Below, one piece after another: positions 31,215 to 40,615 of a stretch of DNA of 42,406 nucleotides. The stretch is from Muribaculaceae bacterium. GTDB taxonomy: Bacteria; Bacteroidota; Bacteroidia; Bacteroidales; Muribaculaceae. Each line of letters begins with the position of its first letter. Positions within the stretch are counted from its first letter, which is position 1. A model generated the notes under the pieces. The model had not been told where the DNA came from and searched no databases. It saw only the letters and a program-made list of their open reading frames with translations. Position numbers and translations under genes: made by a program. The DNA lies in assembly GCA_022484565.1 (NCBI GenBank), contig JAKVKZ010000022.1, positions 1 through 42,406 on the forward strand, written 5' to 3'.

Positions 31215-32876
31215 ATGGCTAAAGAAGATTTGCCTGGCTTGATTTTTGAGACCAGCTGGGAGGTTTGTAATAAAGTGGGTGGTATCTACACGGTCCTTTC
31301 CACGAAAGCAAAAACTCTTCAAGATTTATCAAAAGATAACATTATATTCATCGGTCCTGACATTTGGTCCGATGAAAATCCTTCTCCTTTCTTTAAGGAA
31401 TCATCAACTTTGTTCCGCAAATGGAGAAGTTCTGCGGTTTTCCCTGAGGGAATGAAGGTTAGGGTAGGCCGTTGGAACATTGTGGGCAGTCCGGCTGTTA
31501 TTCTCGTTGACTATAAATCACTTTATAAATATAAGAATCAGCTTTATGCTGAAATGTGGAATCGTTTCCACGTTGACTCTCTTCACGCTTATGGTGATTA
31601 CGATGAATCTTGCATGTTCGCTTACGGTGCGGCTCTCGTTATCGAGAGTTTCTGCAAGTCAGGCGGTGCGGATTTGTCCAAAGGCGTTATTGCTCATTTC
31701 GATGAGTGGACCACAGCCATGGGCCTGCTCTATATTAAGATGAAGATGCCTGAATTTGGCACTGTGTTCACCACACATGCCACTTGCATCGGGCGCAGCA
31801 TTTGCGGCAATAACAAGCCTTTATATGATTATCTTTCAGGCTATAATGGTGACCAGATGTCTAATGAGCTTAACATGCAGTCAAAGCATTCTCTTGAAAA
31901 GGCTGCCGCTCATTATTCTGATTGCTTCACCACGGTTAGTGATGTCACGGCTCGCGAATGTGAGCAACTTCTTGAACGTCGCCCGTTGGTCACTCCTAAT
32001 GGCTTTGAATTTGATTTTGTCCCGGCTAAGGATAAGTTTACGGCAAAGCGCAAGGCGGCTCGTGCCAAGTTACTGAAAGTTGCCAACACTCTTCTGTCTG
32101 CCAATCTCGACGACGACACTCTTATTATTGCCACTTCTGGACGTAATGAAATTCGCAATAAAGGCATCGATGTCTTTATCGATTCCATAAATGCTCTGCG
32201 CTTTACGTTGCAGAGCAGCAAAAAGAAAGTCCTTGCCTTTATCATGGTCCCTGCATGGGTTGATGAACCCCGCAAGGATTTGGCAATGGCTTTGAAGTCC
32301 CGTTCCAATCAGGCAAAGCTTGAAAACAGGACCATCACTCATTCTCTTCACGATTATTCTTCCGATGCTATCTATTCCCGATTGAATTATTTGGGTATGC
32401 ACAATGCCGATAATGAGAACGTAAAGATAATTTATGTCCCTTGTTATCTTAATGGCGATGATGGCATCTTCAACATCCCTTACTACGACTTGCTGATTGG
32501 TATGGATTGCACTGTCTTTCCTTCTTATTACGAGCCTTGGGGATACACTCCGCTCGAAAGCATTTCTTTCGGTGTGCCTACTGTTACCACTAATCTGTCT
32601 GGTTTCGGTCAGTGGGTTTTGGCTAATTTCTCAGGCTCAATGGAGAAATCCGGCGTGTCTGTCATCGAGCGGAATGATTCAAACTACGATTATGTTGTTG
32701 AACAAATAGTGGATACTTTACTTTCCACATTAAGTGCTGATTCCATTTTGCGTGCTAAGCTCCATAGCTCTGCTATGAAAACGGCCAAATGCGCATCTTG
32801 GAGTAATTTTATTAATTTCTATCTCAAAGCCTACAAGGTTGCCCTCGATAAGGCAAGGCGTTTAGGCGATGAATAG
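31215..32876 (+). CDS. GT3-family glycogen synthase (eukaryote-like)
   Basis: A 553-residue glycogen synthase, adding glucosyl units from a nucleotide sugar to alpha-1,4-glucan. The N-terminus ETSWEVCNKVGGIYTVLSTK and the blocks TVFTTHATCIGRSICG, FTTVSDVTARECEQLL, RRPLVTPNGFEFD and YYEPWGYTPLESISFG are those of the animal and yeast enzymes (family GT3), not of bacterial GlgA (GT5). The E-x7-E motif is in EPWGYTPLE. The Arg-rich segment that binds glucose-6-phosphate in the eukaryotic enzymes is not obvious. I chose the ATG at 31215; the frame is open from 31092 and another ATG stands at 31203, but the promoter rules out the far start. The alpha-glucan phosphorylase follows 42 bases on, so synthesis and breakdown are one operon. 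Confidence 0.9.
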   Translation: MAKEDLPGLIFETSWEVCNKVGGIYTVLSTKAKTLQDLSKDNIIFIGPDIWSDENPSPFFKESSTLFRKWRSSAVFPEGMKVRVGRWNIVGSPAVILVDYKSLYKYKNQLYAEMWNRFHVDSLHAYGDYDESCMFAYGAALVIESFCKSGGADLSKGVIAHFDEWTTAMGLLYIKMKMPEFGTVFTTHATCIGRSICGNNKPLYDYLSGYNGDQMSNELNMQSKHSLEKAAAHYSDCFTTVSDVTARECEQLLERRPLVTPNGFEFDFVPAKDKFTAKRKAARAKLLKVANTLLSANLDDDTLIIATSGRNEIRNKGIDVFIDSINALRFTLQSSKKKVLAFIMVPAWVDEPRKDLAMALKSRSNQAKLENRTITHSLHDYSSDAIYSRLNYLGMHNADNENVKIIYVPCYLNGDDGIFNIPYYDLLIGMDCTVFPSYYEPWGYTPLESISFGVPTVTTNLSGFGQWVLANFSGSMEKSGVSVIERNDSNYDYVVEQIVDTLLSTLSADSILRAKLHSSAMKTAKCASWSNFINFYLKAYKVALDKARRLGDE

Positions 32877-32918
32877 CGTAACATTTATTTGTATATAATT
32901 ATTTAACCTATTTTCATT

Positions 32919-35474
32919 ATGAAATTGCAAGTTAGTAACAGTAACGCTCCATCTTGGAGAGACATCACGATTAAGTCCGAATTGCCTTCCAAGTTGAAAA
33001 AGCTTGAAGATCTTTCCAAAAATCTTTGGTGGGTTTGGAATAGTGAGGGTAAAGCTCTTTTCCGTTCCCTTGATGTGGATTTATGGAGACAGACAGGTGA
33101 AAACCCTGTAATGTTGTTGCAAAAATTAGGATTTGAACGCTACCAGCAAATTATTAACGACCAAGGTCTCATGGACCGCATCGATAAAGTGTACTACGAT
33201 TTTAAGGACTACATGAAAGAACCGATGCGTAAAGATGTTCCTTCTGTTTCTTATTTCAGTATGGAATATGGTCTTTGTAACGCTTTGAAAATTTATTCTG
33301 GCGGTCTTGGTATTTTGGCTGGCGACTATATTAAGGAGGCTTCCGACTCCCGTGTTGACATGACGGCTGTCGGTTTTCTTTATAGATTTGGCTATTTCAC
33401 TCAGACTTTGTCTATCGACGGTCAACAGGTTGCTAATTATGAATCTCAAAATTTCAATCAGCTTCCTATTGAGCCTGTTCTCGATAAAAATGGTCAGCAT
33501 CTGATTATTGAAGTGCCTTATCCTGGTCGTATTATTTATGCCAGAATTTGGCGTGTCAATGTTGGTCGTATCAAATTGTATCTTATGGATACTGATATCG
33601 ACATGAATTCAGAATTCGACCGCCCTATAACTCACCAACTCTATGGCGGTGATTGGGAAAACCGTATCAAGCAGGAATATATGCTTGGCATTGGTGGCGT
33701 TATAATGCTCAAGACTCTTGGCATCAAATCTCAGCTCTACCATTGCAACGAAGGTCATGCTGCTTTGCTCAACCTCCAGCGTCTTGCTGATTATGTTCAG
33801 GAAGAGGGCCTTTCATTCAATGAGGCTATGGAAGTAGTTCGTGCTTCTTCTCTCTACACTGTCCATACTCCGGTACCTGCCGGTCACGATTATTTCGATG
33901 AAGGTCTGTTTGGCAAATATATGGGTGAATTCCCTGCAAAACTTGGCATTGAGTGGCGCGACCTCATGAATCTTGGACGTGAAAATCCTGATTCTCAGGA
34001 ACGTTTCTCCATGAGCGTATTTGCTCTAAACACTTGTCAGGAAGCTAACGGTGTTAGCTGGCTTCACGGCAAGGTCTCACAAAAAATGTTCCAAGGCCTG
34101 TGGAAAGGTTATGCTCCAGAAGAATCCCACGTTTCTTATGTCACCAATGGTGTCCACATGCCCACTTGGGCTGCTTCCGAATGGAAAGAGTTCTATGCCG
34201 ACACTCTAGGAGCTGATTACATCTATAATCAGGCCGAGGAAAAGACTTGGGAACCAATCCTTACAGCTAAGGATGAGGATATTTGGGAATTACGTATGCG
34301 CTTGAAGAACAAGCTCATCAATTTCGTTAAAAAGGACTTCACTGAAAACTGGTTGAAGAATCAGGGTGACCCTTCACGCATCATTTCCATCATGGAGCGC
34401 ATTAATCCTAATGCTCTTCTCATTGGTTTTGCCCGCCGTTTCGCTACTTACAAACGTGCTTACCTGCTTTTCACTGATTTGGAACGCCTCTCTAAAATCG
34501 TTAACAACGAGAAGTTCCCAGTTCAGTTCATCTTTGCAGGCAAGGCGCATCCGGCTGATGGAGCAGGACAGGACTTGATTAAGCGTATCATTGAGGTTTC
34601 AAGAATGCCTCAGTTCCTCGGTAAGATTATCTTCCTTGAGAACTACGACATGATTGTTGCAAAGCGTCTTGTCACTGGCGTTGACATTTGGCTCAACACT
34701 CCGACACGTCCGCTGGAGGCTTCTGGCACATCTGGCGAAAAGGCCGAAATGAATGGTGTCCTCAATTTCTCAGTTCTCGATGGTTGGTGGTACGAAGGTT
34801 ACAAGCAGGGTGCTGGTTGGGCTTTAACCGACAAGCGCACTTTCTCTGACCAAGGTCAGCAGGACCGTCTTGATGCCGCCACTATCTATTCCATGCTTGA
34901 GAATGAGATTGTTCCTCTTTATTTCGCTCAGAATTCCAAGGGCTATTCACCTGAATGGGTTCAGTATATCAAGAATTCTATTGTCCGCATTGCTCCTCAT
35001 TTCACTATGAAGCGCATGATTGACGATTACATCAATCGTTTCTACCTGAAAGAGAGCGCTCGTTCCAAGAAGCTCAAGGCCAACAATTACGCTTTGGCTA
35101 AGGAAATTTCAGCTTGGAAGTTCAAAGTTGCTGAAAAATGGGATGAAATCCAGATTATCGACCTTCACGTTTCCGATGCCCTCATTTCTAATCCAGTTAA
35201 TGGTGCGGAATATGAAACTACTGCTGTTATCAACACAGCCGGTCTTACCAAGGACATTGGTGTTGAGCTTGTTCTCTACACTGAGGAAAATGGTCAATCC
35301 ACTTTCCATGGCACATATCCTTTGACGGTGGCCAAAGAAGATGGCAATATCGTAACTTACCGCATTAAGCGTAAGTTGATGAATGCTGGCGTATTCCGTT
35401 ATGCTTTCCGCATTTATCCTAAGAACGCTAATCTTCCTCATCGTCAGGATTTCGCTTATCTTAAGTGGTTCTAA
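32919..35474 (+). CDS. glgP: Alpha-glucan phosphorylase (GT35)
   Basis: The enzyme releases glucose-1-phosphate from glycogen or maltodextrin with phosphate. The 851-residue protein is of the DUF3417-containing type: an N-terminal domain ([20 protein letters not shown]) then the GT35 core with [20 protein letters not shown] and the pyridoxal-phosphate site [15 protein letters not shown], with Lys608 as the probable PLP ligand. The usual residue before that Lys is Met; here it is Glu, and MNGV is normal. It ends with a C-terminal Ig-like extension (about 750-851). It is the second gene of the glycogen operon and is followed by a strong terminator. Such phosphorylases serve both storage breakdown and maltodextrin use. 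Confidence 0.93.
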   Translation: MKLQVSNSNAPSWRDITIKSELPSKLKKLEDLSKNLWWVWNSEGKALFRSLDVDLWRQTGENPVMLLQKLGFERYQQIINDQGLMDRIDKVYYDFKDYMKEPMRKDVPSVSYFSMEYGLCNALKIYSGGLGILAGDYIKEASDSRVDMTAVGFLYRFGYFTQTLSIDGQQVANYESQNFNQLPIEPVLDKNGQHLIIEVPYPGRIIYARIWRVNVGRIKLYLMDTDIDMNSEFDRPITHQLYGGDWENRIKQEYMLGIGGVIMLKTLGIKSQLYHCNEGHAALLNLQRLADYVQEEGLSFNEAMEVVRASSLYTVHTPVPAGHDYFDEGLFGKYMGEFPAKLGIEWRDLMNLGRENPDSQERFSMSVFALNTCQEANGVSWLHGKVSQKMFQGLWKGYAPEESHVSYVTNGVHMPTWAASEWKEFYADTLGADYIYNQAEEKTWEPILTAKDEDIWELRMRLKNKLINFVKKDFTENWLKNQGDPSRIISIMERINPNALLIGFARRFATYKRAYLLFTDLERLSKIVNNEKFPVQFIFAGKAHPADGAGQDLIKRIIEVSRMPQFLGKIIFLENYDMIVAKRLVTGVDIWLNTPTRPLEASGTSGEKAEMNGVLNFSVLDGWWYEGYKQGAGWALTDKRTFSDQGQQDRLDAATIYSMLENEIVPLYFAQNSKGYSPEWVQYIKNSIVRIAPHFTMKRMIDDYINRFYLKESARSKKLKANNYALAKEISAWKFKVAEKWDEIQIIDLHVSDALISNPVNGAEYETTAVINTAGLTKDIGVELVLYTEENGQSTFHGTYPLTVAKEDGNIVTYRIKRKLMNAGVFRYAFRIYPKNANLPHRQDFAYLKWF

Positions 35475-35490
35475 TTTATTGCTAAATAAA

Positions 35491-35528
35491 AGCAGGAAGA
35501 TAATCCATTATGGAGAAATCTTCCTGCT
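35491..35528 (+). terminator. Terminator of the glycogen operon
   Basis: AGCAGGAAGAT (35491-35501) pairs perfectly with ATCTTCCTGCT (35518-35528), with a second small TCCA/TGGA pair in the loop. A CTTT tract follows. It begins 16 bases after the phosphorylase stop. Confidence 0.8.
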
Positions 35529-35609
35529 CTTTATAAAGTTTTCGGACTTGAATTTTTATTGTGGGAATAGAAAGTGAATAAAATGAGAAAATAAAAGAAT
35601 GAAAAACTG

Positions 35610-35625
35610 GAGCAAATAAATGCTC
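35610..35625 (-). terminator. Weak terminator of the small T9SS-tail gene
   Basis: GAGCA (35610-35614) and TGCTC (35621-35625) pair with a 6-base loop; the minus strand then has CAGTTTTTCATTCTTTTATTTT. The short stem makes this tentative. Confidence 0.35.
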
Positions 35626-35638
35626 AAAATCAAATTCC

Positions 35639-36364
35639 TTATTTCACCAGCACTTTAACTGCTTTTTGCCCACTGACTTTTACGATATAATTTCCCGAAC
35701 TGATTGGTAGGGAAGTATCATTATTAATTACCATTGAATAAACTTTTATTCCTTTCATATCAAATATTTGCACTTCGCATTTATGGTTTGTGGCAAAATT
35801 AATGCAGCCATTTGCACCATTCACTTTAATGCAATTTTCATTCAAAGTGCTTATATCCGATGAGGAGTTATAAACTATAGAAATATCATCCATGAAATTA
35901 GAATTTAATCCAACTGACCTGAAAGCTACTTTCACTCCTTTAAACGTGGATATTGGTATGCTGTCTGTGGCTTTTACTTTTGTCACATCTATTTTCTGCA
36001 ATGTGCATTTGTCGGTGCATGCGAAATTTCTCCTTGCCAGCTCATTGTTAAGGCTGTCACGGAAAATCACACGGAATAGTCCGCCTTCACTTGTGGAGTA
36101 GTAAAAACTCATTGATTGAATGTTGTCTAATCCATGGTCTGTCACCAATTCATATCTGCTGTAGAACTCTGCGCCGAAAAGCGTATGGCAATGCACATTA
36201 TCTTTATGGATTTCATATTGCTGCTCAGGTGTATCGTTGTTTGTCCAACCGGCAGGATTGGCAACAAACCCTAATGAATCCCCAAAATTGCATGTCAATG
36301 TTTCCGAAGCATTAACCGTGTAAATGGTAAATATCGACAGTACAATAATAAATAAACGTCTCAT
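35639..36364 (-). CDS. Secreted protein with T9SS C-terminal sorting domain
   Basis: A 241-residue protein with a signal peptide (about 1-19, cut near VNASE). The first 160 residues form a beta-rich domain (CNFGDSLGFVANPAGWTNND ... AFRSVGLNSNFMDDISIVY) of jelly-roll look, typical of carbohydrate- or protein-binding modules, and the last 70 residues are a T9SS type A sorting domain (CEVQIFDMKGIKVYSM, SSGNYIVKVSGQKAVKVLVK). The family beyond that is unknown to me. It is probably delivered to the surface by the type IX system, though no T9SS machinery genes are in this window. It follows the M16 gene after a strong terminator, and no promoter motif is clear. Confidence 0.75.
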   Translation of the reverse strand: MRRLFIIVLSIFTIYTVNASETLTCNFGDSLGFVANPAGWTNNDTPEQQYEIHKDNVHCHTLFGAEFYSRYELVTDHGLDNIQSMSFYYSTSEGGLFRVIFRDSLNNELARRNFACTDKCTLQKIDVTKVKATDSIPISTFKGVKVAFRSVGLNSNFMDDISIVYNSSSDISTLNENCIKVNGANGCINFATNHKCEVQIFDMKGIKVYSMVINNDTSLPISSGNYIVKVSGQKAVKVLVK

Positions 36365-36399
36365 TCTAATTCTTGTTTTAATGATATTATTTTACGAAA

Positions 36400-36428
36400 A
36401 GGTCTGCCAGTTATTAAATGGCAGACCT
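36400..36428 (-). terminator. Terminator of the M16 protease gene
   Basis: AGGTCTGCCA (36400-36409) pairs perfectly with TGGCAGACCT (36419-36428) round a 9-base loop. On the minus strand TTTTCG follows. It begins 21 bases after the M16 stop at 36450. Confidence 0.9.
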
Positions 36429-36449
36429 GATTCAAAATTAAATTGTCAA

Positions 36450-39263
36450 TTATTTTTTGGTTACACCATTCATTACTACGGTAATATGGTTGTTGCCATT
36501 ATTAAGCGTTTTCACAAATTTGTTGAAATCTGCAAGTGTCAAATCATCAAGCATCTTCTTGAACCCGGTATAAGTGTCAATTCCGATGCCTCTGTTGTTA
36601 AGTATGTCCAGCCAATATGAATTTTCGCGGAGGTTGTTCTCATATTGTTTTACTGTGGCTTCTTTCACTTTTTGGAAGTCCTCTGCTTGAGCTCCGTCTT
36701 TCATTACCTTGAACAATTCTTCGTCAGCGCGCTTAATCAGTCTGTCTTTCTGAGCATCATTTGTATTGAACTCATAAGTGAAATGCCAAGTGTTGCTGTA
36801 CTTTGAGATTGAAGCTCCGGTTGAAACTCCGTAAGTTCCGCTTTCTTCTTCACGGATTGTCCTTGTATAGACTATATCCATAAGTTGCTCTAAAAGGTCA
36901 AGCATGAAGTCATTGCGCAAATTGTATTTTAAGTCTCCGCAAATTGTTGAATACACAGATGTCTGCTGAATTTGCATCGGGCGGTCAAACAGATTGTTTA
37001 TTGTCCCTTTCTGACGGCCAACAATATAAGAGGTCTTTTCACGGACTCCATTATCAGGAAGTGATGCAATGTATTTCTCAATGAGTGGACGGATGCTGTC
37101 AACAGAGAAGTTGCCGACAAATGAGAATGAAAAGTCTCCGGCATTTCCAAGTCGTTCTTTGACAAGTTTCATACAGTCATCATAGTTGATTTTGTCAACT
37201 TCCTCCACTGTGAGGTCTTTATAAAGTGGATTATGATGGAACAAGGTGACCATAATGGAATCACCAAACACGTTATTCGGGTTGTTCTTGGCTAATGACA
37301 GACGTGACTTCATGCTGCTCTGGTAGGCTTTAAATGCCTGCTCATCCTTACGGACATCAGTGAAAAGCAGATAATTGAGTTGCAGCATTGTCTCTAAATC
37401 CTTCTTTGAACTTCTGCCGCTTATGCTTTCAGTTGGGTCATTCAATGAGAAATTGGCACTTGCAATTTTACCTGAAAGACGTTTAGTCAGCGACATTTGG
37501 CTAAATGTTCCAAGAGCACTTACACCAACCACATCATCAAGCACTTTCAGGTCTATAGCATTCTGTCCTTTATAGGCCCATTCACCACCAAGGCTGATTG
37601 CGTCCATCAGAATTTCATCATTCTTGAAGTTGGTGGGTTTCAGATAAACAGTAGCTCCGTTCGACAACTTCAATGTGGTCACATTAATATCCTTCTCGTA
37701 AGTCTCTTTAACTATTTTGCCAGAAGTGGGTTCTTTGCTGAGTAATGGTTTATCACTAACTTCATCAACGTAAGCAGCAACATCGCTCTTGATGATTTTG
37801 TCAAAATCAGCTTTGATTGCAGTGCTATCAGGATATGTTAAGCCTTGTTTTTCAGGTCCAGTCAACATCATGCTGACATTGTTTTCCGAAATGTATTGGC
37901 TTACAAAGTTGTTTACCATATCAAGAGTTATAGTTGGCAACAATTCTTTAGTCTTTTGCAGTTCATAGTCAATTCCGGGAATATATCCACCACTTATAAA
38001 ATGATTTACATATTCTGATATATAACGGGAATTCTTTCTCTTGTTGCGCTCGTTATATTGGTTCTGAAGTTCCGACATATATTCGTCCTTGGCACGGCTA
38101 AGTTCACCTGGCGTGAATCCATGTTGGTCAATTCTGCGAGCTTCAGTAAGCATTGATTCAAATGATTCCAATCCTTTGCCTTCTTTAGCCAATGCCAACA
38201 TCATGAAAGCATCCTTTGTATGCGAAATGAAGAAGTTTCCGTCTGATACTCCAGCGTATGCAAATGGGCAATCAGGCTTTTGCGACAGTTCACCAAGACG
38301 TTGCGAAATCATGGATTGGCAAAGTTCATTTACTATGTCACGCTTCATATTGGATAAAGTATTTCTTTCAGCCTGTGGCACTTGCTGATGTTGGAAGAAC
38401 AAATACACCATTGTATTCGACGATTCAGGGTCGGTGCAAAGCGCATAATCTATTCCCTGATGGTCAGGCACTGGGAATTCTTCACGCACTTGCGCATTAG
38501 CAGGCATCTTGTTAGGAGTGAACATCTCTTTAACCTTTTGCTCCATCTTTGCGGCATCAAAATCGCCGACAATAATTATGCCTTGCTGGTCAGGACGATA
38601 CCAACGATGATAATAGTCCTGAAGTTCTTTAGGCTTGAAGTTCATCACTACATCCATTGTGCCGATAGGCATACGGTTGGCATACTTGCTGCCATGGAAG
38701 AGGATAGGAATAACCTTGTCCCACATACGCCATTGCGCATCGCCGCGTGTACGCCATTCTTCACGGATTACGCCACGTTCTTTATCAATCTCTTGAGGGT
38801 CAAGTGTTATGGCACACGACCAATCATGCAGAACAAGAAGAGCCGAATCCAAAACGCCTTGGCGGTCAGTCGGAACATTTTTTACATTATATATAGTTTG
38901 GTCAAAACCAGTACCAGCATTAATGTCATATCCAAATCTCATGCCGTTATTCTGTAGGTAATCAAGCATTGCTTTACCAGGGAAATGCTTTGTACCATTG
39001 AATGCCATGTGCTCAAGGAAATGAGCGAGACCACGCTGATTATCCTCTTCAAGAATAGAACCGACTTTTTGAGCAATGTAAAAGTCAGCACGATGATTAG
39101 GTTCACTGTTGTGACGGATATAATAGGTCAACCCGTTAGGAAGAACCCCATATCTCACCGCTGTGTCAATTGGTAATTGTTGATTGTCAGCTGCGCTTGA
39201 GGGAAGCATGAAGCCAATCAATGCTGCCATAATCAGCAGGCTTTTTAAGACGTTTTTCTTCAT
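36450..39263 (-). CDS. M16-family zinc protease (pitrilysin/insulinase-like)
   Basis: A 937-residue exported protease: signal peptide (about 1-24, cut after SSAA), then two M16 halves. The inverted zinc motif HFLEH is at H81-E84-H85 (ligands H81, H85; catalytic E84) with the downstream Glu ligand in ERGVIREEWRTRGD. The second half (from about 480) repeats the fold without the zinc site, as in pitrilysin and PqqL-like enzymes of this length. These proteases degrade peptides in the periplasm; PqqL-like members help with siderophore or bacteriocin uptake. No partner genes lie here that would point to one role. It has a promoter of its own at 39312 and a strong terminator, so it is a single-gene unit. 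Confidence 0.9.
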   Translation of the reverse strand: MKKNVLKSLLIMAALIGFMLPSSAADNQQLPIDTAVRYGVLPNGLTYYIRHNSEPNHRADFYIAQKVGSILEEDNQRGLAHFLEHMAFNGTKHFPGKAMLDYLQNNGMRFGYDINAGTGFDQTIYNVKNVPTDRQGVLDSALLVLHDWSCAITLDPQEIDKERGVIREEWRTRGDAQWRMWDKVIPILFHGSKYANRMPIGTMDVVMNFKPKELQDYYHRWYRPDQQGIIIVGDFDAAKMEQKVKEMFTPNKMPANAQVREEFPVPDHQGIDYALCTDPESSNTMVYLFFQHQQVPQAERNTLSNMKRDIVNELCQSMISQRLGELSQKPDCPFAYAGVSDGNFFISHTKDAFMMLALAKEGKGLESFESMLTEARRIDQHGFTPGELSRAKDEYMSELQNQYNERNKRKNSRYISEYVNHFISGGYIPGIDYELQKTKELLPTITLDMVNNFVSQYISENNVSMMLTGPEKQGLTYPDSTAIKADFDKIIKSDVAAYVDEVSDKPLLSKEPTSGKIVKETYEKDINVTTLKLSNGATVYLKPTNFKNDEILMDAISLGGEWAYKGQNAIDLKVLDDVVGVSALGTFSQMSLTKRLSGKIASANFSLNDPTESISGRSSKKDLETMLQLNYLLFTDVRKDEQAFKAYQSSMKSRLSLAKNNPNNVFGDSIMVTLFHHNPLYKDLTVEEVDKINYDDCMKLVKERLGNAGDFSFSFVGNFSVDSIRPLIEKYIASLPDNGVREKTSYIVGRQKGTINNLFDRPMQIQQTSVYSTICGDLKYNLRNDFMLDLLEQLMDIVYTRTIREEESGTYGVSTGASISKYSNTWHFTYEFNTNDAQKDRLIKRADEELFKVMKDGAQAEDFQKVKEATVKQYENNLRENSYWLDILNNRGIGIDTYTGFKKMLDDLTLADFNKFVKTLNNGNNHITVVMNGVTKK

Positions 39264-39311
39264 ATATGATTTATTATTAATTAGAATTCTCAGTTAGATA
39301 AATACAATGTG

Positions 39312-39342
39312 CAAATATACAGAATTTTTATAAGATTAAAAC
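39312..39342 (-). promoter_or_regulatory. Promoter of the M16 protease gene
   Basis: On the minus strand TATATTTG (39319-39312) with CACATTG after it is a perfect -7 box; GTTTT (39342-39338) lies 18 bases upstream as a rough -33. The leader would be about 45 bases. Confidence 0.55.
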
Positions 39343-39882
39343 TTAAATATGACTAATGTATCCATTCATCATTGCATAAACACTCAATCCCGAAGCAGAA
39401 CGTATTCCGAGTTTGGCTGAAATATTCTTGCGATGGGAGAGTACGGTATTGATGCTTATGCCGAGTTTATCGGCAATCTCCTTATTTAAAAAACCCGTTG
39501 CCACAAGTTTCAACACCTCAACTTCACGAGCCGACAATTCATTGTGTGAATCAACCGTCTGTTCAAAATTGTGCAAAATAGAGCCTATATTATCAATTAT
39601 CCGGCTTTCTTCCAAACGAATATTAATAGATGGGAAACTGCTGACTAAGTCAGAATCAGTAACAAGAACAATCTTGGACCGACGCGGCAGGAAAAATTCA
39701 AGATTAGCCACAAACGTTTCGCTGTCGGTAAAATACAGGTCATAATTCTCATTACTCGCATCTGCATTCTCAATCGCGTTCAATAACGAAGCATTAACTG
39801 AAAACATTGATGCGAAAATATGCCTTAGGCCGATTGCATCAAGCGTATTACGAAGAATTATGGCAACTGATAGAGAGTTCAT
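39343..39882 (-). CDS. LuxR-family regulator with degenerate receiver
   Basis: A 179-residue protein. The C-terminal part (about 115-179) is a GerE/LuxR helix-turn-helix: LSAREVEVLKLVATGFLNKE then IADKLGISINTVLSHRKNI. The N-terminal 105 residues have the length and strand-helix rhythm of a response-regulator receiver (VAIILRNTLDAIGL, YDLYFTDSETF, SKIVLVTDSDL) but lack the acidic pair after the first strand (it is R11/N12); D53 could stand in the phosphate-acceptor place. It is therefore an atypical, perhaps phosphorylation-independent, regulator. It lies 13 bases after the YtfE/RIC-like gene and is the last gene of an operon that begins with an S41 protease beyond the window's end. Confidence 0.8.
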   Translation of the reverse strand: MNSLSVAIILRNTLDAIGLRHIFASMFSVNASLLNAIENADASNENYDLYFTDSETFVANLEFFLPRRSKIVLVTDSDLVSSFPSINIRLEESRIIDNIGSILHNFEQTVDSHNELSAREVEVLKLVATGFLNKEIADKLGISINTVLSHRKNISAKLGIRSASGLSVYAMMNGYISHI

Positions 39883-39895
39883 GGCATTCCGAATA

Positions 39896-40606
39896 TCATT
39901 TCAGACTATTTACAGCAACTAATGCATTGGTCAAAGGCTTTAGAATACGATTCCTAATTCTGTTGTTTTGCCTAATGTCCTTTTCAATGTTCACCAAAGC
40001 AACAATAACGGCAAGGCACAAGTTAAGGTCGTAATCACCGGAAAGATGACGGACCAACATGCTTATTAGATCGCTGAGTTTATCCTCAATGGAATCACTT
40101 CCATCATCGTCAAAACTGATTTCAACTTCATTTAGCGACAGTTTGCTTGACTTCAAACTGCTTTCAAGCCGAAGAATTTCAGGAAACCATCTTGAATTAT
40201 CATCATTTATCCTATCAATGAGCTGACGCTTAACCTCAAGGAAGAAATTGCGCATTAATTCAAGATTGTTATTATCGTTGATGCTGTGATTGATGAATGA
40301 ATTGAAGTGTCGCTCAATATTCGGAATTTGGAACTGCAAATAATAATTATTCGTCTTTTTCAGATATTCGATTATTTCAGATGCTTTAAAAGATTTAAGA
40401 GCAGTTTCAGGGAAGTATTCATCACTCACGTTAGTGTTGATAATCGCAAGGAGAAAATTTACGTCAAGTCTCTTTTCACGACAAATCTCATTCACGGTTT
40501 TATCACCTACGCCAAGAAATATGTCGAAACGGTTCAACACAGTAATCACCGACACATCACTAAGGACTATGTCGCTAAGTTTACTATCAGGATTAAATAA
40601 AGCCAT
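39896..40606 (-). CDS. YtfE/RIC-like protein without cysteines or iron ligands
   Basis: A 236-residue cytoplasmic protein. Residues 5-55 (SKLSDIVLSDVSVITVLNRF then DIFLGVGDKTVNEICREKRL) match the ScdA_N (DUF542) domain of the iron-sulphur repair proteins YtfE/ScdA/RIC. Residues about 70-165 match the hemerythrin-like part in layout (ASEIIEYLKKTNNYY, NIERHFNSFI, SRWFPEI). However, the YCCGG motif is replaced by FLGVG, and the His/Glu residues that hold the di-iron site in YtfE are not found at the matching places (for example YHDQH is NNYYLQ). It therefore should not carry the usual iron centre. Close linkage with the LuxR regulator (13 bases) suggests a partner or sensor role. The domain call is by eye and moderate in certainty. 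Confidence 0.65.
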   Translation of the reverse strand: MALFNPDSKLSDIVLSDVSVITVLNRFDIFLGVGDKTVNEICREKRLDVNFLLAIINTNVSDEYFPETALKSFKASEIIEYLKKTNNYYLQFQIPNIERHFNSFINHSINDNNNLELMRNFFLEVKRQLIDRINDDNSRWFPEILRLESSLKSSKLSLNEVEISFDDDGSDSIEDKLSDLISMLVRHLSGDYDLNLCLAVIVALVNIEKDIRQNNRIRNRILKPLTNALVAVNSLK

Positions 40607-40615
40607 GCTTTAATA

